A stretch of DNA of 64,000 nucleotides, taken from positions 62,001-126,000 of the forward strand of contig NZ_MJUX01000007.1 in NCBI RefSeq assembly GCF_001927245.1, in the 5' to 3' direction. Positions 1-8,938 of this stretch are shown piece after piece. Within the stretch, counting starts at the first letter, position 1. Each line of letters begins with the position of its first letter. The notes under the pieces were generated by a model. It was not told the origin of the DNA. It was given only the letters and a program-made list of their open reading frames with translations, and did not search any database. A program made the position numbers and the translations under genes. The stretch is from Acuticoccus yangtzensis. GTDB lineage: Bacteria > Pseudomonadota > Alphaproteobacteria > Rhizobiales > Amorphaceae.

Positions 1-29
1 ACGCCCGCATCCTGGGACTTTCGCGATGA
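1..29 (+). CDS. 3' end of an upstream polysaccharide-operon gene (partial)
   Basis: The third reading frame is open from the left edge to a TGA at 27-29 and encodes the tail ARILGLSR. This stop overlaps the ATG of the next gene in an ATGA at 26-29, the same overlap used repeatedly further down this operon. That makes it likely to be the end of a real, translationally coupled gene. Only eight residues are visible, so no function can be given. Confidence 0.45.
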
Positions 30-1171
30 GACACGCCGCCGCCTTGCCGCTTCCGGCCGCCCGCGCCGCCACCCCTGCCGCGCAGCGCATCCTTCACGTC
101 ATCGCCCGGCAGGACCGCGGCGGGACCGAGGTTGCGTGCCTCACCCTCTGCGGCGCGCTCCATGCGGGCGGCGCGGAGAACCACATCGTCGCCCTCACCC
201 GCGGCGGCGGCGCCATCACGGCAGCGGACGCCGCCACCTTGCACCCCGCCCTTCCCGCAGGACGCGCCGCGCGGATGGCCGCCTTCGCCCGGCTCGTCCT
301 GCGGCTGAAGCCGGACGGCATCGTCTTCCACGTCTTCCATGCCGATCACGTGACGCTCGGCGCCGTGGCGCGGGCGACAGGCATGCGCCGGCTCGCCGCG
401 GTTCAGGGCAACCCCGTCCCGGCGCACCAACGCGGCGCACGCACCGCCGCGCTCCTCCTCGCCGCGACGCGCCTCCTCGGGATACCGCTGATCTCAGCCT
501 CGCACACCGTCGCAGCGTCGATGCGCACGGCCGGCCGCCTCCCCGCGGGAAGCGCAGTAGTCCACAACGCCACCGCACTCGCGCCGCTTCCCCGTGCCCG
601 CCGGTCCGCCGACGCCCCGCTCGTCGCAGGCATGGTCGCCCGGCTCGACCCGATCAAGGACCACGCCACGCTCCTCGCCGCCGTGGCGCGCATGCCGGAC
701 ACCATCGCCGGCCGGCCCGTCCACCTCCACATCGTCGGCGACGGCTCTTTGCGGGGCCGGCTGGAGGCCGCGGCCCAGCGCCTCGGCATCGCCCACCGCA
801 CCGTCTTCCGCGGCACCCGCGCCGACATCGCCGCCGAACTCGCCGGGTGGGACGCCTTCGTTCTCTCGACGACGCGCGACGAAGGCTTCGGCGTCGTTCT
901 CATTGAGGCGCTGGCGGCTGGCGTCCCCGTCCTCGCGTCCGACGTTCCGGCCTGCCGCGAGGTGCTGGACGGCGGCGCCCTCGGCCGCCTCGTCCCCGCC
1001 GCCGACCCCGACGCGCTCGCCGCAGCGCTCGCCGGCACCCTCGCCGCGCCGCCGCCGGTCCCCGCCCGCGCCGCGGTGGCGGAGCGCTACGGCCCGGCGC
1101 GGATGGCGCAAGGCTACCGCGGCGTCCTCTTTCCCGGCCGCTCCCCGGCGCGCGCCGGCGGTGCGGTCTGA
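26..1171 (+). CDS. Glycosyltransferase family 4 protein
   Basis: A 381-residue retaining GT-B glycosyltransferase that should transfer a sugar from a nucleotide-sugar donor to a growing surface glycan at the cytoplasmic membrane. The N-terminal half starts with a Rossmann-like strand followed by DRGGTEVACLTL, typical of the acceptor domain of family GT4. The C-terminal half carries the donor-site E-x7-E pair (about E286 and E294, in DEGFGVVLIE) and a following GVPVLASD strand. The start at 26 overlaps the previous stop in an ATGA, and the TGA at 1169-1171 shares its last base with the next ATG, so it is translationally coupled on both sides. Sugar specificity cannot be read from sequence. Confidence 0.9.
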   Translation: MRHAAALPLPAARAATPAAQRILHVIARQDRGGTEVACLTLCGALHAGGAENHIVALTRGGGAITAADAATLHPALPAGRAARMAAFARLVLRLKPDGIVFHVFHADHVTLGAVARATGMRRLAAVQGNPVPAHQRGARTAALLLAATRLLGIPLISASHTVAASMRTAGRLPAGSAVVHNATALAPLPRARRSADAPLVAGMVARLDPIKDHATLLAAVARMPDTIAGRPVHLHIVGDGSLRGRLEAAAQRLGIAHRTVFRGTRADIAAELAGWDAFVLSTTRDEGFGVVLIEALAAGVPVLASDVPACREVLDGGALGRLVPAADPDALAAALAGTLAAPPPVPARAAVAERYGPARMAQGYRGVLFPGRSPARAGGAV

Positions 1172-2310
1172 TGGGCGCCGCCCTCGCCGTCGTCGGCGAT
1201 GCGACCGATCCCGCGACCTTCGGCGGAACGCCCTGGCACATCCTCGAGGCCGGGCGCGCGGCGGGCGTGGTCGGGCGCGGCCTGGCGCTCGCGACCACCG
1301 CCCCGGCCTGGCGCCGCCGCCGCCTCGCCTTCAGCGCCTGGCGCCTCGCCACCCGGCTGGAACGCGGCGGCTTCCAATATTCGGACGGCTTCCTCTCCCG
1401 GCTCTTCGCCCAGGACCCGCCGCGGCCGGACGAGACGGTGATCAACCTCTTCCAGCTCTATCCGCAGCGACTCGCGGCCACGCACCGCGCCCCGCTCTGG
1501 TTCTATATCGACCAGACGCTGACCCAGCTCTTCGCCGGGTACGACACCTGCAGAGGCGTCGGACCGCGCATCGCCGCCGACGCCATCGCCCGCGAGCGCG
1601 CCCAGTACCACGCCGCCGCCGGAGTGATCGTGCGCAGCGCCTACGCCGCACGCAGCGTGGTCGAGGACTACGGCGTCCCGCACCGGCGCGTTCACATCGT
1701 GCACGGGGCCGCCAACATCACCCGCGAAGCGCTCGCCGCGTTGGACGGCAGCGACCCGCCGCCGCGCGCACCGGGGCCGCTGCGCCTCGTCTTCGTCGGC
1801 AAGGAATGGCAGCGCAAGGGTCTCGACCGGCTGATCCGCGGCCTCGCCCTCGCCCGTGCCGACGGGGCGGCGGCGGACCTCACCGTCGTCGGCGTCGACC
1901 CCGCCCGGCTGCCGCCGGCGCTTGCCGCGGCGCCCGGCGTCACCTTCGCCGGGTTCGTCGACAAGCGCGCCGACCCCGGCCGCTTCGTGCGGCTCCTCGC
2001 GAGCGCCGATGTCGGCTGCCTCCTCTCCCGCGCCGAGGCGGGCGGCCTCTCCTTGCGCGAATTCGCCAGCGTGGGCCTGCCGGTGATCGCGCCGGACGTG
2101 GGCGGATCGCCCGAATATGCGCTGCCCGGCGCATCCACCCTCGTCGCGCCTGGCGCGCCGGACGCGGCCATAGGCGCTGCCATCCACCGCCTCGCCACGG
2201 CGCCGGACGTCCTCGCGGCGCAGCGGCGGATCGCATGGGCGCGGCGTCACGAGGCGGCGTGGGACGGGCCGCTGAAGCGCATCGGCGCCATCATCGCAGG
2301 CACGCCATGA
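1171..2310 (+). CDS. Glycosyltransferase (GT4-like)
   Basis: A 379-residue GT-B fold transferase, second in the operon. The C-terminal donor domain is clear: a FVGKEWQRKGLD segment at the domain junction, the E-x7-E pair near E289 and E297, and a GLPVIAPDVGG strand. The N-terminal half is less typical of GT4; it contains an ETVINLFQLYPQR segment and begins with a short hydrophobic strand without the usual GG-E motif. The start codon shares one base with the preceding stop (TGATG) and the stop overlaps the next ATG by four bases, so all three proteins are probably made from one mRNA in fixed order. Acceptor and donor are unknown. Confidence 0.88.
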   Translation: MGAALAVVGDATDPATFGGTPWHILEAGRAAGVVGRGLALATTAPAWRRRRLAFSAWRLATRLERGGFQYSDGFLSRLFAQDPPRPDETVINLFQLYPQRLAATHRAPLWFYIDQTLTQLFAGYDTCRGVGPRIAADAIARERAQYHAAAGVIVRSAYAARSVVEDYGVPHRRVHIVHGAANITREALAALDGSDPPPRAPGPLRLVFVGKEWQRKGLDRLIRGLALARADGAAADLTVVGVDPARLPPALAAAPGVTFAGFVDKRADPGRFVRLLASADVGCLLSRAEAGGLSLREFASVGLPVIAPDVGGSPEYALPGASTLVAPGAPDAAIGAAIHRLATAPDVLAAQRRIAWARRHEAAWDGPLKRIGAIIAGTP

Positions 2311-3506
2311 CGGGCTTCGCTGTGGGATTCGCCGGATCGCGTGACAATTATGAGGTCGCGCTCGCCCTCGCCGAAATCGGCCGGCTCGACGCGCTCGTCA
2401 CCGACCTCTATCTGAAGAGCGGACGCCTCGCCGGGGCGCTCGCACCATGGATCGCGGGCGACTGTCCGCGTCACCACCCCGCCTTGCCGAACCGCCGGGT
2501 GCGCACCGTCGCCCGCGCCTTCGCGGCGCAGAAGCTCGCCTCACGCCGCTGGGCCCGCACCCTCTTCGGCGCTGATGCGCAGGCGAGCGTGGCGCATGCC
2601 TTCGCCGCCCACGCCGCCCGCCGCCCGGTGGGCCTCTTCCCCTATTCCGGCTACGGTCTCGCCGCCTTCCGCGCCCATCCGGACCGGCGGCGCATCCTCT
2701 TCCAATATCACCCGCAGCGCGCGTTCGAGCGGGCCGAGCTCGAGCGCCACCTCGGCCCGCGCGGCGCGTTCGCCCCCGCCCCCTTCGCCGCCGATCCTGA
2801 CGACGCTGCCAATATCGAGGAGATCCACCTCGCCGACACGGTCGTGTGCGCCAGCAGCTTCACGCGCCGTTCGGTGCTCCACGTGGCGCCCGGAAAGCGC
2901 GTCGTGCTGGCCCCCTACGGCGCCAGCCTCGCCATCGACGAAGCCGCGGCGCTGGGGCAGAAGGCCGACCCGTCGCGCCCCACCTTCCTCTTCGTCGGCT
3001 CCGGCATTCCCCGCAAGGGCATCGGCCTGCTGCTCGACGCCTTCGCCCATGCCGCACCGCGTGGGGCGGCGCTGCGCCTCGTCGTGCGCAACGCCGATCC
3101 CGCCACCGCACGCCGCCTCGCCGCGATCGACGACGACAGGATCACAGTGCGCTCCAACCTCGGCCGCGCCGATCTCCTCGCCGAGTTCCGCCGCGCCCAC
3201 GTCTTCGTCCTCCCGGCGATCAGCGAGGGGTTCGCCCACGTCGTGCCCGAGGCGCTGGCCTCCGGCTGCCACGTCATCGCCAGCGACGCGACCTGCCTTG
3301 CCGATATGGACCCGCCGCCGGAGGCCGGAGAAATCGTCCCCGCCGGCGACGCGGAGGCGCTGGCCGCGGCGATCACCCGCACCGCTGCGGGCGTCTCCTC
3401 GGGCGCCATCGACGGGCGCGCGGCGCTCGCACTCGCGCGGCGCTTCTCATGGCCGCGCTTCCGGCGGACGATCCAGGCGCTCGCCACCGAGGGTGACGCG
3501 CCATGA
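2307..3506 (+). CDS. Glycosyltransferase family 4 protein
   Basis: A 399-residue GT4-type glycosyltransferase. The open frame extends far upstream in this GC-rich DNA, but the ATG at 2307 is chosen because it forms an ATGA overlap with the previous gene and because the protein then begins with an ordinary N-terminal strand (MTGFAVGFAGSRDNYEVALA). The donor domain has FVGSGIPRKGIGLLLDAF and the E-x7-E pair near E307 and E315 in SEGFAHVVPEA. The stop overlaps the ATG of the polymerase gene by four bases. It should add one sugar of the repeat unit built by this cluster. Confidence 0.9.
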   Translation: MTGFAVGFAGSRDNYEVALALAEIGRLDALVTDLYLKSGRLAGALAPWIAGDCPRHHPALPNRRVRTVARAFAAQKLASRRWARTLFGADAQASVAHAFAAHAARRPVGLFPYSGYGLAAFRAHPDRRRILFQYHPQRAFERAELERHLGPRGAFAPAPFAADPDDAANIEEIHLADTVVCASSFTRRSVLHVAPGKRVVLAPYGASLAIDEAAALGQKADPSRPTFLFVGSGIPRKGIGLLLDAFAHAAPRGAALRLVVRNADPATARRLAAIDDDRITVRSNLGRADLLAEFRRAHVFVLPAISEGFAHVVPEALASGCHVIASDATCLADMDPPPEAGEIVPAGDAEALAAAITRTAAGVSSGAIDGRAALALARRFSWPRFRRTIQALATEGDAP

Positions 3507-4951
3507 TCTTCGCCCTCACCATCGCCGGACTGCTGCTCCTGTGGCTGCGGACCTGGGCGCGCTTTCGCGACCCGTTCCACCCGCTGATCTTCCTGCTCCC
3601 GCCGTTCATCTACCTCTATGGCTGGATGCCGCTGGAGGTCTACCTCACCAACCCCGAGCGCTTCGCCCACTACGCCGGCGGTGCCTTCAACCATCTGCAC
3701 CACGCGCTGGTCCTGCTGCTGATCGGCTGCCTCGTCGCTGGGGTGGCGCGCGGAGGCCGCGGGGTGACGCCGCGCACCGCCCGCTGGGTGCCGCTCAGGA
3801 TCTCCGACCCGGTCCTGCTGCGTGCCGCGGGCGTCGGCCTCGGCCTCCTCGCATGTGGCGCATGGCTCTTCATGGTGGCGGCGAAGGGCGGGCTCGTCGC
3901 GACCTACGGCACGGCCTACGGACAGGGCGCCTATGCCAGCGGCTACCTGTTGGAGGCGCCCTATCTCGGCCTTCCGGGCGCGATCTTCATCTTTCTCACC
4001 CGCACCGGACGCGGCATGCGGCCCATCGACTGGATGCTGGTCGCCCTCTGCGTCGCGCCGGTCTTCCTGCACGCGATGCTGGGGGCGCGGCGCGGCCCGG
4101 CCTTCCTCGCCTTCGTCACCGCGGGCGGCGGCTACGTCTACTTCATGCGCAAGCGGGTGCCTCTGGTGGTGATCGCCGCGGGCGGGGGCGCGCTCGGCTT
4201 CCTCATGCTGTTCCTCGTCGCCAACCGCGGCAGCATCTACATCGGCTCCTCGTTCGAAGCGGTGCGCAATCCTCTCGAATACCTGATCCAGTGGCACTCG
4301 AACGAGTATCTGATCAGCAACGCCACGGTCCGCTACACGCAGGAGGTCGGCGGCTTCTACGGCCTGCGCGAGCTCGTCTGGATCGTCGGCCGGGTCCTAC
4401 CCGCTCAGGTGTGGCCGTCGATCTGGACCGACCTGCCGGCCCTCTTGGGCATCGAGGTCAACCTCCTCGTCAACGGCGGGGTGAGCCGCACCGGCATCAT
4501 GGCCCTCACCGGGTGGATGCCGTCGATGGGCGCGGCCGAGGGCTATGCCGCGAGCCTGTGGTTCGAGTTCCAGTACCTCGCCCCCGCCGCCTCCTTCGCC
4601 ATCGGCTGGTTCTACGGGCGGATGTGGGCGAATGCGCGCGACACGCTCGCCGCGCGGGTCGTCTACCTGCTGATGTCCGCGCTGTCGCTCTATCTGGTGA
4701 TGCAGGCGTTGGACCCGTGGCTGTTCCGCCTGATCCTCCTCGGCCTCCCCGCCTACGGAGTGCTGCGGCTGGTGAAGGCTGTGCCCGTGGTGCGGGCTCG
4801 CCTGACCGAGCCCCGACCCGCTGTTGCCCCTGCGCCTGCTCCCGCCCCTGCACGGCCGCCGAAATGGCGACGGCCCCGCGAGCCTGAGCGCCGCCCGACA
4901 CCGCTGCGCGGACGGTTCCTCGGAACACAGCGCGCGAAGGTGCGGGCATGA
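3503..4951 (+). CDS. Polysaccharide repeat-unit polymerase (Wzy/O-antigen polymerase-like membrane protein)
   Basis: A 482-residue polytopic membrane protein with about ten to twelve hydrophobic segments spread from the N-terminus to about residue 420. It carries a cytoplasmic-looking GARRGPAFLAF motif around residue 195, as seen in oligosaccharide repeat-unit polymerases. The protein ends in a soluble Pro/Ala- and Arg-rich tail of about 55 residues. Polymerases of this type join lipid-linked repeat units on the periplasmic side, which fits its place among five glycosyltransferases. Families of this kind diverge quickly, so an assignment to Wzy rather than a related O-antigen ligase rests on context. 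Both ends overlap neighbours by ATGA. Confidence 0.75.
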   Translation: MIFALTIAGLLLLWLRTWARFRDPFHPLIFLLPPFIYLYGWMPLEVYLTNPERFAHYAGGAFNHLHHALVLLLIGCLVAGVARGGRGVTPRTARWVPLRISDPVLLRAAGVGLGLLACGAWLFMVAAKGGLVATYGTAYGQGAYASGYLLEAPYLGLPGAIFIFLTRTGRGMRPIDWMLVALCVAPVFLHAMLGARRGPAFLAFVTAGGGYVYFMRKRVPLVVIAAGGGALGFLMLFLVANRGSIYIGSSFEAVRNPLEYLIQWHSNEYLISNATVRYTQEVGGFYGLRELVWIVGRVLPAQVWPSIWTDLPALLGIEVNLLVNGGVSRTGIMALTGWMPSMGAAEGYAASLWFEFQYLAPAASFAIGWFYGRMWANARDTLAARVVYLLMSALSLYLVMQALDPWLFRLILLGLPAYGVLRLVKAVPVVRARLTEPRPAVAPAPAPAPARPPKWRRPREPERRPTPLRGRFLGTQRAKVRA

Positions 4952-5079
4952 TCGACACCCTACCCTCCGCCGTACCGCCCGACGCCGCACCGCGCTCCGG
5001 GGCGCCGGCCTCAGGTGCGCCGGGCTCAGGGGCGCCGCTCTCCGGGGCGCCGGGCCGTCAGCCCGCGCACGGTCCGTGA
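4948..5079 (+). CDS. Micro-ORF with four SGAP repeats
   Basis: A 43-residue ORF whose ATG overlaps the stop of the polymerase gene in an ATGA (4948-4951), continuing the coupled chain seen upstream. From codon 17 it has four 15-bp repeats (4996-5055), each encoding SGAP plus one variable residue, then a short tail RQPAHGP. There is no signal peptide, membrane segment or known domain. It ends 72 nt before the next glycosyltransferase. It could be a translated micro-protein, a translation relay, or a chance reading of GC-rich repeat DNA. I do not recognise a family. Confidence 0.4.
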   Translation: MIDTLPSAVPPDAAPRSGAPASGAPGSGAPLSGAPGRQPAHGP

Positions 5080-5151
5080 CCCGCGGGACATCCGCCGGCC
5101 GCTGAAGGCCGGACCACCTCATCAGCATCAATCCACGGGGAGTCCGGGCTC

Positions 5152-6246
5152 ATGAAGCTCGCGATCCAATGCGCCCTCTTGTCCCGGCGCGGCGGCGGTC
5201 TTCCGGCCGCCGTCCTGTCCGCCGCCGCCCGCCTCACCGGGCGCCACCAGACCACCATCCCGACGCTGGATCCGCCGGAAGAGGCTCCGCCCGGCGCTGA
5301 GGTGGTGCGGCTCACCGGACGCGGCCCGCTCGTCGCCGGCGCCTGCCACATGCTGCGGGACCTCGCCCCCGACATCGTCCACACCCACGGCCTGTGGACG
5401 GGACTGTCGCTCGCAGCCCTGCGCTATCGGCGGCGCACCGGCGTCCCCACCGTGGTCTCGCCGCACGGCATGCTGGATCCGTGGGCGCTCGCCCAATCCA
5501 GCCGCCGCAAGCGTGCCGCCCTCGCCCTGTTCGAGAGGGCGCATCTGTCCGCCGCGACCATCCACGCCCTCACCCTCGCCGAGGCAGAGGTCGTGCGCGC
5601 GCTGCTGCCTGGGGCGCGGATCGCGGTCATTCCCAACGGGGTGGACACCGCGCCCGCGGAGGCGTTGCCGCGTCCCGCCTTCATGGACCGGCCGACGCTT
5701 CTCTTCCTCGGCCGCCTGCACGCCAAGAAGGGCGTCGCCGAGCTGATCACCGCCTTCGCCGCCGCCGCGCCGCGGCTCGCCGGATGGCGCCTCGCCATCG
5801 CCGGGTGGGACGACGGGGCCAACGATCTGCGCGCCCAGGCCGCGGCGACGGGGGCGGACATCGTCTTCCCCGGCCCGCTGTTCGGCACCGCCAAGCAGGC
5901 CGCCTACGCCCATGCCGCGGCCTTCGTGCTCCCCTCCTTCTCCGAGGGCCTGCCGATGACCGTGCTGGAAGCCTGGGCCGCCGGCACGCCCGTCCTGATG
6001 ACCGACGCCTGCAACCTCCCCGAAGGTTTCGCCGCCGGGGCCGCCGCGCGGGTGACGACGGACCGCGACGAGCTCGCCGACGCGCTGGCGCAACGCCTGC
6101 CCGACGACACGTGGCGCGCCAGCGCCGGCGCCCTGGGCCGCGCCCTCGTTGCCGAGCGGTTCGGCTGGGACCGTGTCGCCGCCGATTTCGAGGCCCTCTA
6201 CGCCCACCTCACCGGCAACGCCCCCGCCCCCGCATTTTTGACGTGA
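5152..6246 (+). CDS. Glycosyltransferase family 4 protein
   Basis: A 364-residue GT4 glycosyltransferase, close to the classic EpsF/WcaL layout. The acceptor domain has DIVHTHGLWTGLSL and SPHGMLDPWAL, the hinge has FLGRLHAKKGVAELI, and the donor site has the E-x7-E pair near E265 and E273 in SEGLPMTVLEAW. The ATG at 5152 is supported by GGGGAG nine bases upstream. Unlike the genes before it, it is not overlapped: 72 nt separate it from the micro-ORF, so it has its own ribosome site. It should contribute to the same surface glycan. Confidence 0.92.
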   Translation: MKLAIQCALLSRRGGGLPAAVLSAAARLTGRHQTTIPTLDPPEEAPPGAEVVRLTGRGPLVAGACHMLRDLAPDIVHTHGLWTGLSLAALRYRRRTGVPTVVSPHGMLDPWALAQSSRRKRAALALFERAHLSAATIHALTLAEAEVVRALLPGARIAVIPNGVDTAPAEALPRPAFMDRPTLLFLGRLHAKKGVAELITAFAAAAPRLAGWRLAIAGWDDGANDLRAQAAATGADIVFPGPLFGTAKQAAYAHAAAFVLPSFSEGLPMTVLEAWAAGTPVLMTDACNLPEGFAAGAAARVTTDRDELADALAQRLPDDTWRASAGALGRALVAERFGWDRVAADFEALYAHLTGNAPAPAFLT

Positions 6247-6288
6247 CCCCCGAAGGGATGTGCTCGTGGCCGACACGAAGATGAGACC

Positions 6289-7551
6289 ATGACCGGGCGG
6301 CCGCGGATCGCGGTGCTGGTCGAGCGGATCGGCGCCTATCACCGGGCGCGGCTTTCGGCGCTCGCCGAACGGGCGGAGGTGATGTGCGTGGAGCTTTGCG
6401 CCGCCGACGCCACCTACGCCTGGGCGCGCCACGAGGGGCACGGCGGCGACTTCGCCCGCACCACGCTCTTCGCCACCGAGGCGGAGGCGGCCGACATCGC
6501 GTTGCTGAAGGCGCGCATGGAGGCCGCGCTCGCGGGCTTCGGGCCGGATACCGTCGCGGTGCCGGGCTGGGGCTATCCGTTCAGCCTCGTCGCGCTCGCC
6601 CTCACCAGCCGGGCGCGCACGCGCGGCGGTGCAGCCGTCGGCCGCGTTCTGATGTCCGACAGCCAGGCGATCGACGCGCCGCGGCGGCTCCTGGCCGAGA
6701 TGGTGAAACGCGCCGTCGTCTCCTTCGCCGACGCAGGCTTGGCCGCCGGCCGCACCCATGCCGACTATCTCGCAGCGCTCGGCCTGCCGCGACGCCGCAT
6801 CGCACTCGGATTGGACGTGGTGGACAACGCCCATTTCGCTGCGGGCGCCGCCGCGGCGCGGGCCGGGCCTGGAGCAGATGCGCCCGCCTTCCTCGCCCTC
6901 GCCCGCTTCGTCCGCAAGAAGAACCTCACCGCCCTGGTCACCGCCCACGGGGTGTATGCACGCGCCGCGCGGGCGGAGGGGCGCACGCCCTGGCGCCTCG
7001 TCATCGTCGGCGACGGACCGGAGAGCGGGGCGATCGCCGAAGCGGCGTCGGAGACGGGCGAGGCGGTCGAGATCCGCCCCTTCGCCGCCTACGATGCCCT
7101 CCCCGGGCTTTACGCTGCCGCCGGGGCGTTGGTGCTGCCGTCCACCGCCGAGCAGTGGGGTCTCGTCGTCAACGAGGCGATGGCCGCGGGTTGTCCGGTG
7201 ATCGCCTCGGTCCGCGCGGGCGCGGCGGCGGAGTTGATCATCGACGGCGTCAACGGGCACGTCACGGCGCCGGACGTGGGCTCCGTCGCCGCTGCCCTCG
7301 CGCGGATGGAGGGGGCCGACCGCGCGGTGATTTGCGCCAACGCCCGCGCCTCGATCGCCGCGTGGGGGCCGCACCGGTTCGCGGACGGCATCCTGGCGGC
7401 CGCCGAGATGGCGATGGCGCGGCGCCGTACCCCTGTGCCCCCGGCGCTCTTGTACCGTCTCGCGGTGTGCATCGCGGGCGCCGCACCGCCGCAGGTGCCG
7501 CCCCGTGCGACCACACCGCCAACGGCCGGCACCACCCTTGCGCCGCGGTGA
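6289..7551 (+). CDS. Glycosyltransferase family 4 protein
   Basis: A 420-residue GT4-like transferase, the last gene of the + strand polysaccharide cluster. The donor domain contains ALARFVRKKNLTALV, the loop VGDGPE, and the donor-site motif EQWGLVVNE (E near residues 288 and 296). The stretch after about residue 385 is proline/threonine-rich and looks disordered. It starts 42 nt after the previous stop, so it is probably in the same transcript. The gene ends 140 nt before the convergent flavoprotein gene, across low-complexity GC-rich DNA with no clear terminator. Confidence 0.88.
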   Translation: MTGRPRIAVLVERIGAYHRARLSALAERAEVMCVELCAADATYAWARHEGHGGDFARTTLFATEAEAADIALLKARMEAALAGFGPDTVAVPGWGYPFSLVALALTSRARTRGGAAVGRVLMSDSQAIDAPRRLLAEMVKRAVVSFADAGLAAGRTHADYLAALGLPRRRIALGLDVVDNAHFAAGAAAARAGPGADAPAFLALARFVRKKNLTALVTAHGVYARAARAEGRTPWRLVIVGDGPESGAIAEAASETGEAVEIRPFAAYDALPGLYAAAGALVLPSTAEQWGLVVNEAMAAGCPVIASVRAGAAAELIIDGVNGHVTAPDVGSVAAALARMEGADRAVICANARASIAAWGPHRFADGILAAAEMAMARRRTPVPPALLYRLAVCIAGAAPPQVPPRATTPPTAGTTLAPR

Positions 7552-7690
7552 GGGCCGCCGCGCGCTGACGGACGCCGTTGTCCCTCCGGCCCGCCGCGGG
7601 CGCCGCGCTCAGCCGATGCGATGGCGGACGGCGGACGGAGGACGCGCCCGCGAGGGCAGCGGGCGGACGGCGGCGGCGGCGCTCGCGGCG

Positions 7691-8938
7691 TCAGTTGCCG
7701 AAGCGCTCCGGTCCGAACAGGCGCACGATGGCGTTCGGCTCGCCCGCCGCCATCAACTGGGCGATCGCCTCGCCGCACACCGCCGACAAGGTCATGCCGA
7801 GGTGGCCGTGGCCGAAGTTCAGCCAAACGTTCGGGTGGCCGGGCGCCCGTCCCATCACCGGCACCGTGTCCGGAAGGCACGGCCGCTCGCCCGACCAGGC
7901 CGTGTGCGGCTCCGTCGCCGCCTCAGGCCACACCCTCTTCACGTGGTCGACCAGGGCCGCCGCGCGGCGCATGTCGACCGGGCTGCCGAGCGGCGTGATC
8001 TCCACCGTGCCTGCCGCCCTCAGCCCGCCGGTCATCGGCGTGACGAACACCTTGCGGTCGGCGATCACCACGACGCGCTGAAGCTCCACCCCGCTGTGCG
8101 GAAATTGCACGTGGAAGCCGCGCTGGTTGGCGAGCGGTATGGACAGACCCAGCCGCTTCACCAGTGGTCCCGACCAGGCGCCCGCTGCGATCACCGCCTC
8201 GCCGAATGCATGCACCCCGTCCGCCGTCTCGACGCTGACGCCACCGTCCGCCGCCGGCGTCACGCCACGCACCTCGCCGGTGACGAGCGCCGCGGCCGCC
8301 TGGCGCAGAACGCTCTGCATACGCCCGACATATCCGCCGGGGTCGACGATCATCCCCTGATCCGGCAGGAAGACGCCGGCCTGATAAGCCGGGCCGATCG
8401 ACGGCTCGATCTGAAGCACCCCGGCCCGGTCGAGATCGTGGGCCACCACGCCGTGCTCGCGCCGCAGCGCCCAGCCGAAGGCGTCCTTGGCCCGCGCCGC
8501 AGCGTCGGGATAGAGGTGGAGCTGGCCTGTGGTGCGGATGAGGTCGGTGGAGCCGATCGCCTCCAGCAGCGCCGTATGTGCGGCCAGACTCTTCGGCACG
8601 AGTTGCACCTGCAGTTCGGCCGAGGCGCGGATGCGTGCCTCGCTGCTCTCGCGCAGGAAGCGGGCGAGCCAGGCGGCGTGCCGCACCATGCCGCCCATGG
8701 TGACGCGCAAGGGGCCGGAGGGGTCGAACAGCATCTTGGGGATGTCGCGCGCCATGCCGCGGTAGGCGACGGGTAGCACCGATCCGGACGAGATCGACCC
8801 GGCGTTTCCGCTCGACGCGCCGTCCAGGCCGAAGGTGCGGTCGAAGACGCTGACCCGCGCGCCCAGCCGGGCGAGGTGATAGGCCGTGCACAGGCCGACA
8901 ATACCGCCGCCGATCACGGCGACCGATCTGTTTTCCAT
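7691..8938 (-). CDS. FAD-dependent D-amino-acid dehydrogenase (DadA-like)
   Basis: A 415-residue DAAO-family flavoprotein. The N-terminal nucleotide-binding motif is VIGGGIVGLCTAYHLARLG, followed by the acidic ribose contact in SVFDR. A SSGNAGSISSGSVLP segment matches the FAD/substrate region of DadA-type dehydrogenases, and the C-terminal LNFGHGHLGMTLS segment closes the FAD site. DadA oxidises D-amino acids to 2-oxo acids and feeds electrons to the respiratory chain. The ATG at 8938 is chosen over a 68-residue upstream extension because GGAG lies about seven bases before it and the Rossmann strand begins at once. It is divergent from the DMT transporter. A different amine or hydroxy-acid substrate is possible. 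Confidence 0.85.
   Translation of the reverse strand: MENRSVAVIGGGIVGLCTAYHLARLGARVSVFDRTFGLDGASSGNAGSISSGSVLPVAYRGMARDIPKMLFDPSGPLRVTMGGMVRHAAWLARFLRESSEARIRASAELQVQLVPKSLAAHTALLEAIGSTDLIRTTGQLHLYPDAAARAKDAFGWALRREHGVVAHDLDRAGVLQIEPSIGPAYQAGVFLPDQGMIVDPGGYVGRMQSVLRQAAAALVTGEVRGVTPAADGGVSVETADGVHAFGEAVIAAGAWSGPLVKRLGLSIPLANQRGFHVQFPHSGVELQRVVVIADRKVFVTPMTGGLRAAGTVEITPLGSPVDMRRAAALVDHVKRVWPEAATEPHTAWSGERPCLPDTVPVMGRAPGHPNVWLNFGHGHLGMTLSAVCGEAIAQLMAAGEPNAIVRLFGPERFGN

Noticed and set aside
594-2306. N-terminal extension of the third glycosyltransferase by over 500 codons
   Set aside because: The upstream part is an Arg/Pro/Ser-rich shadow of two coding genes; the ATGA-coupled start at 2307 gives a normal family length.
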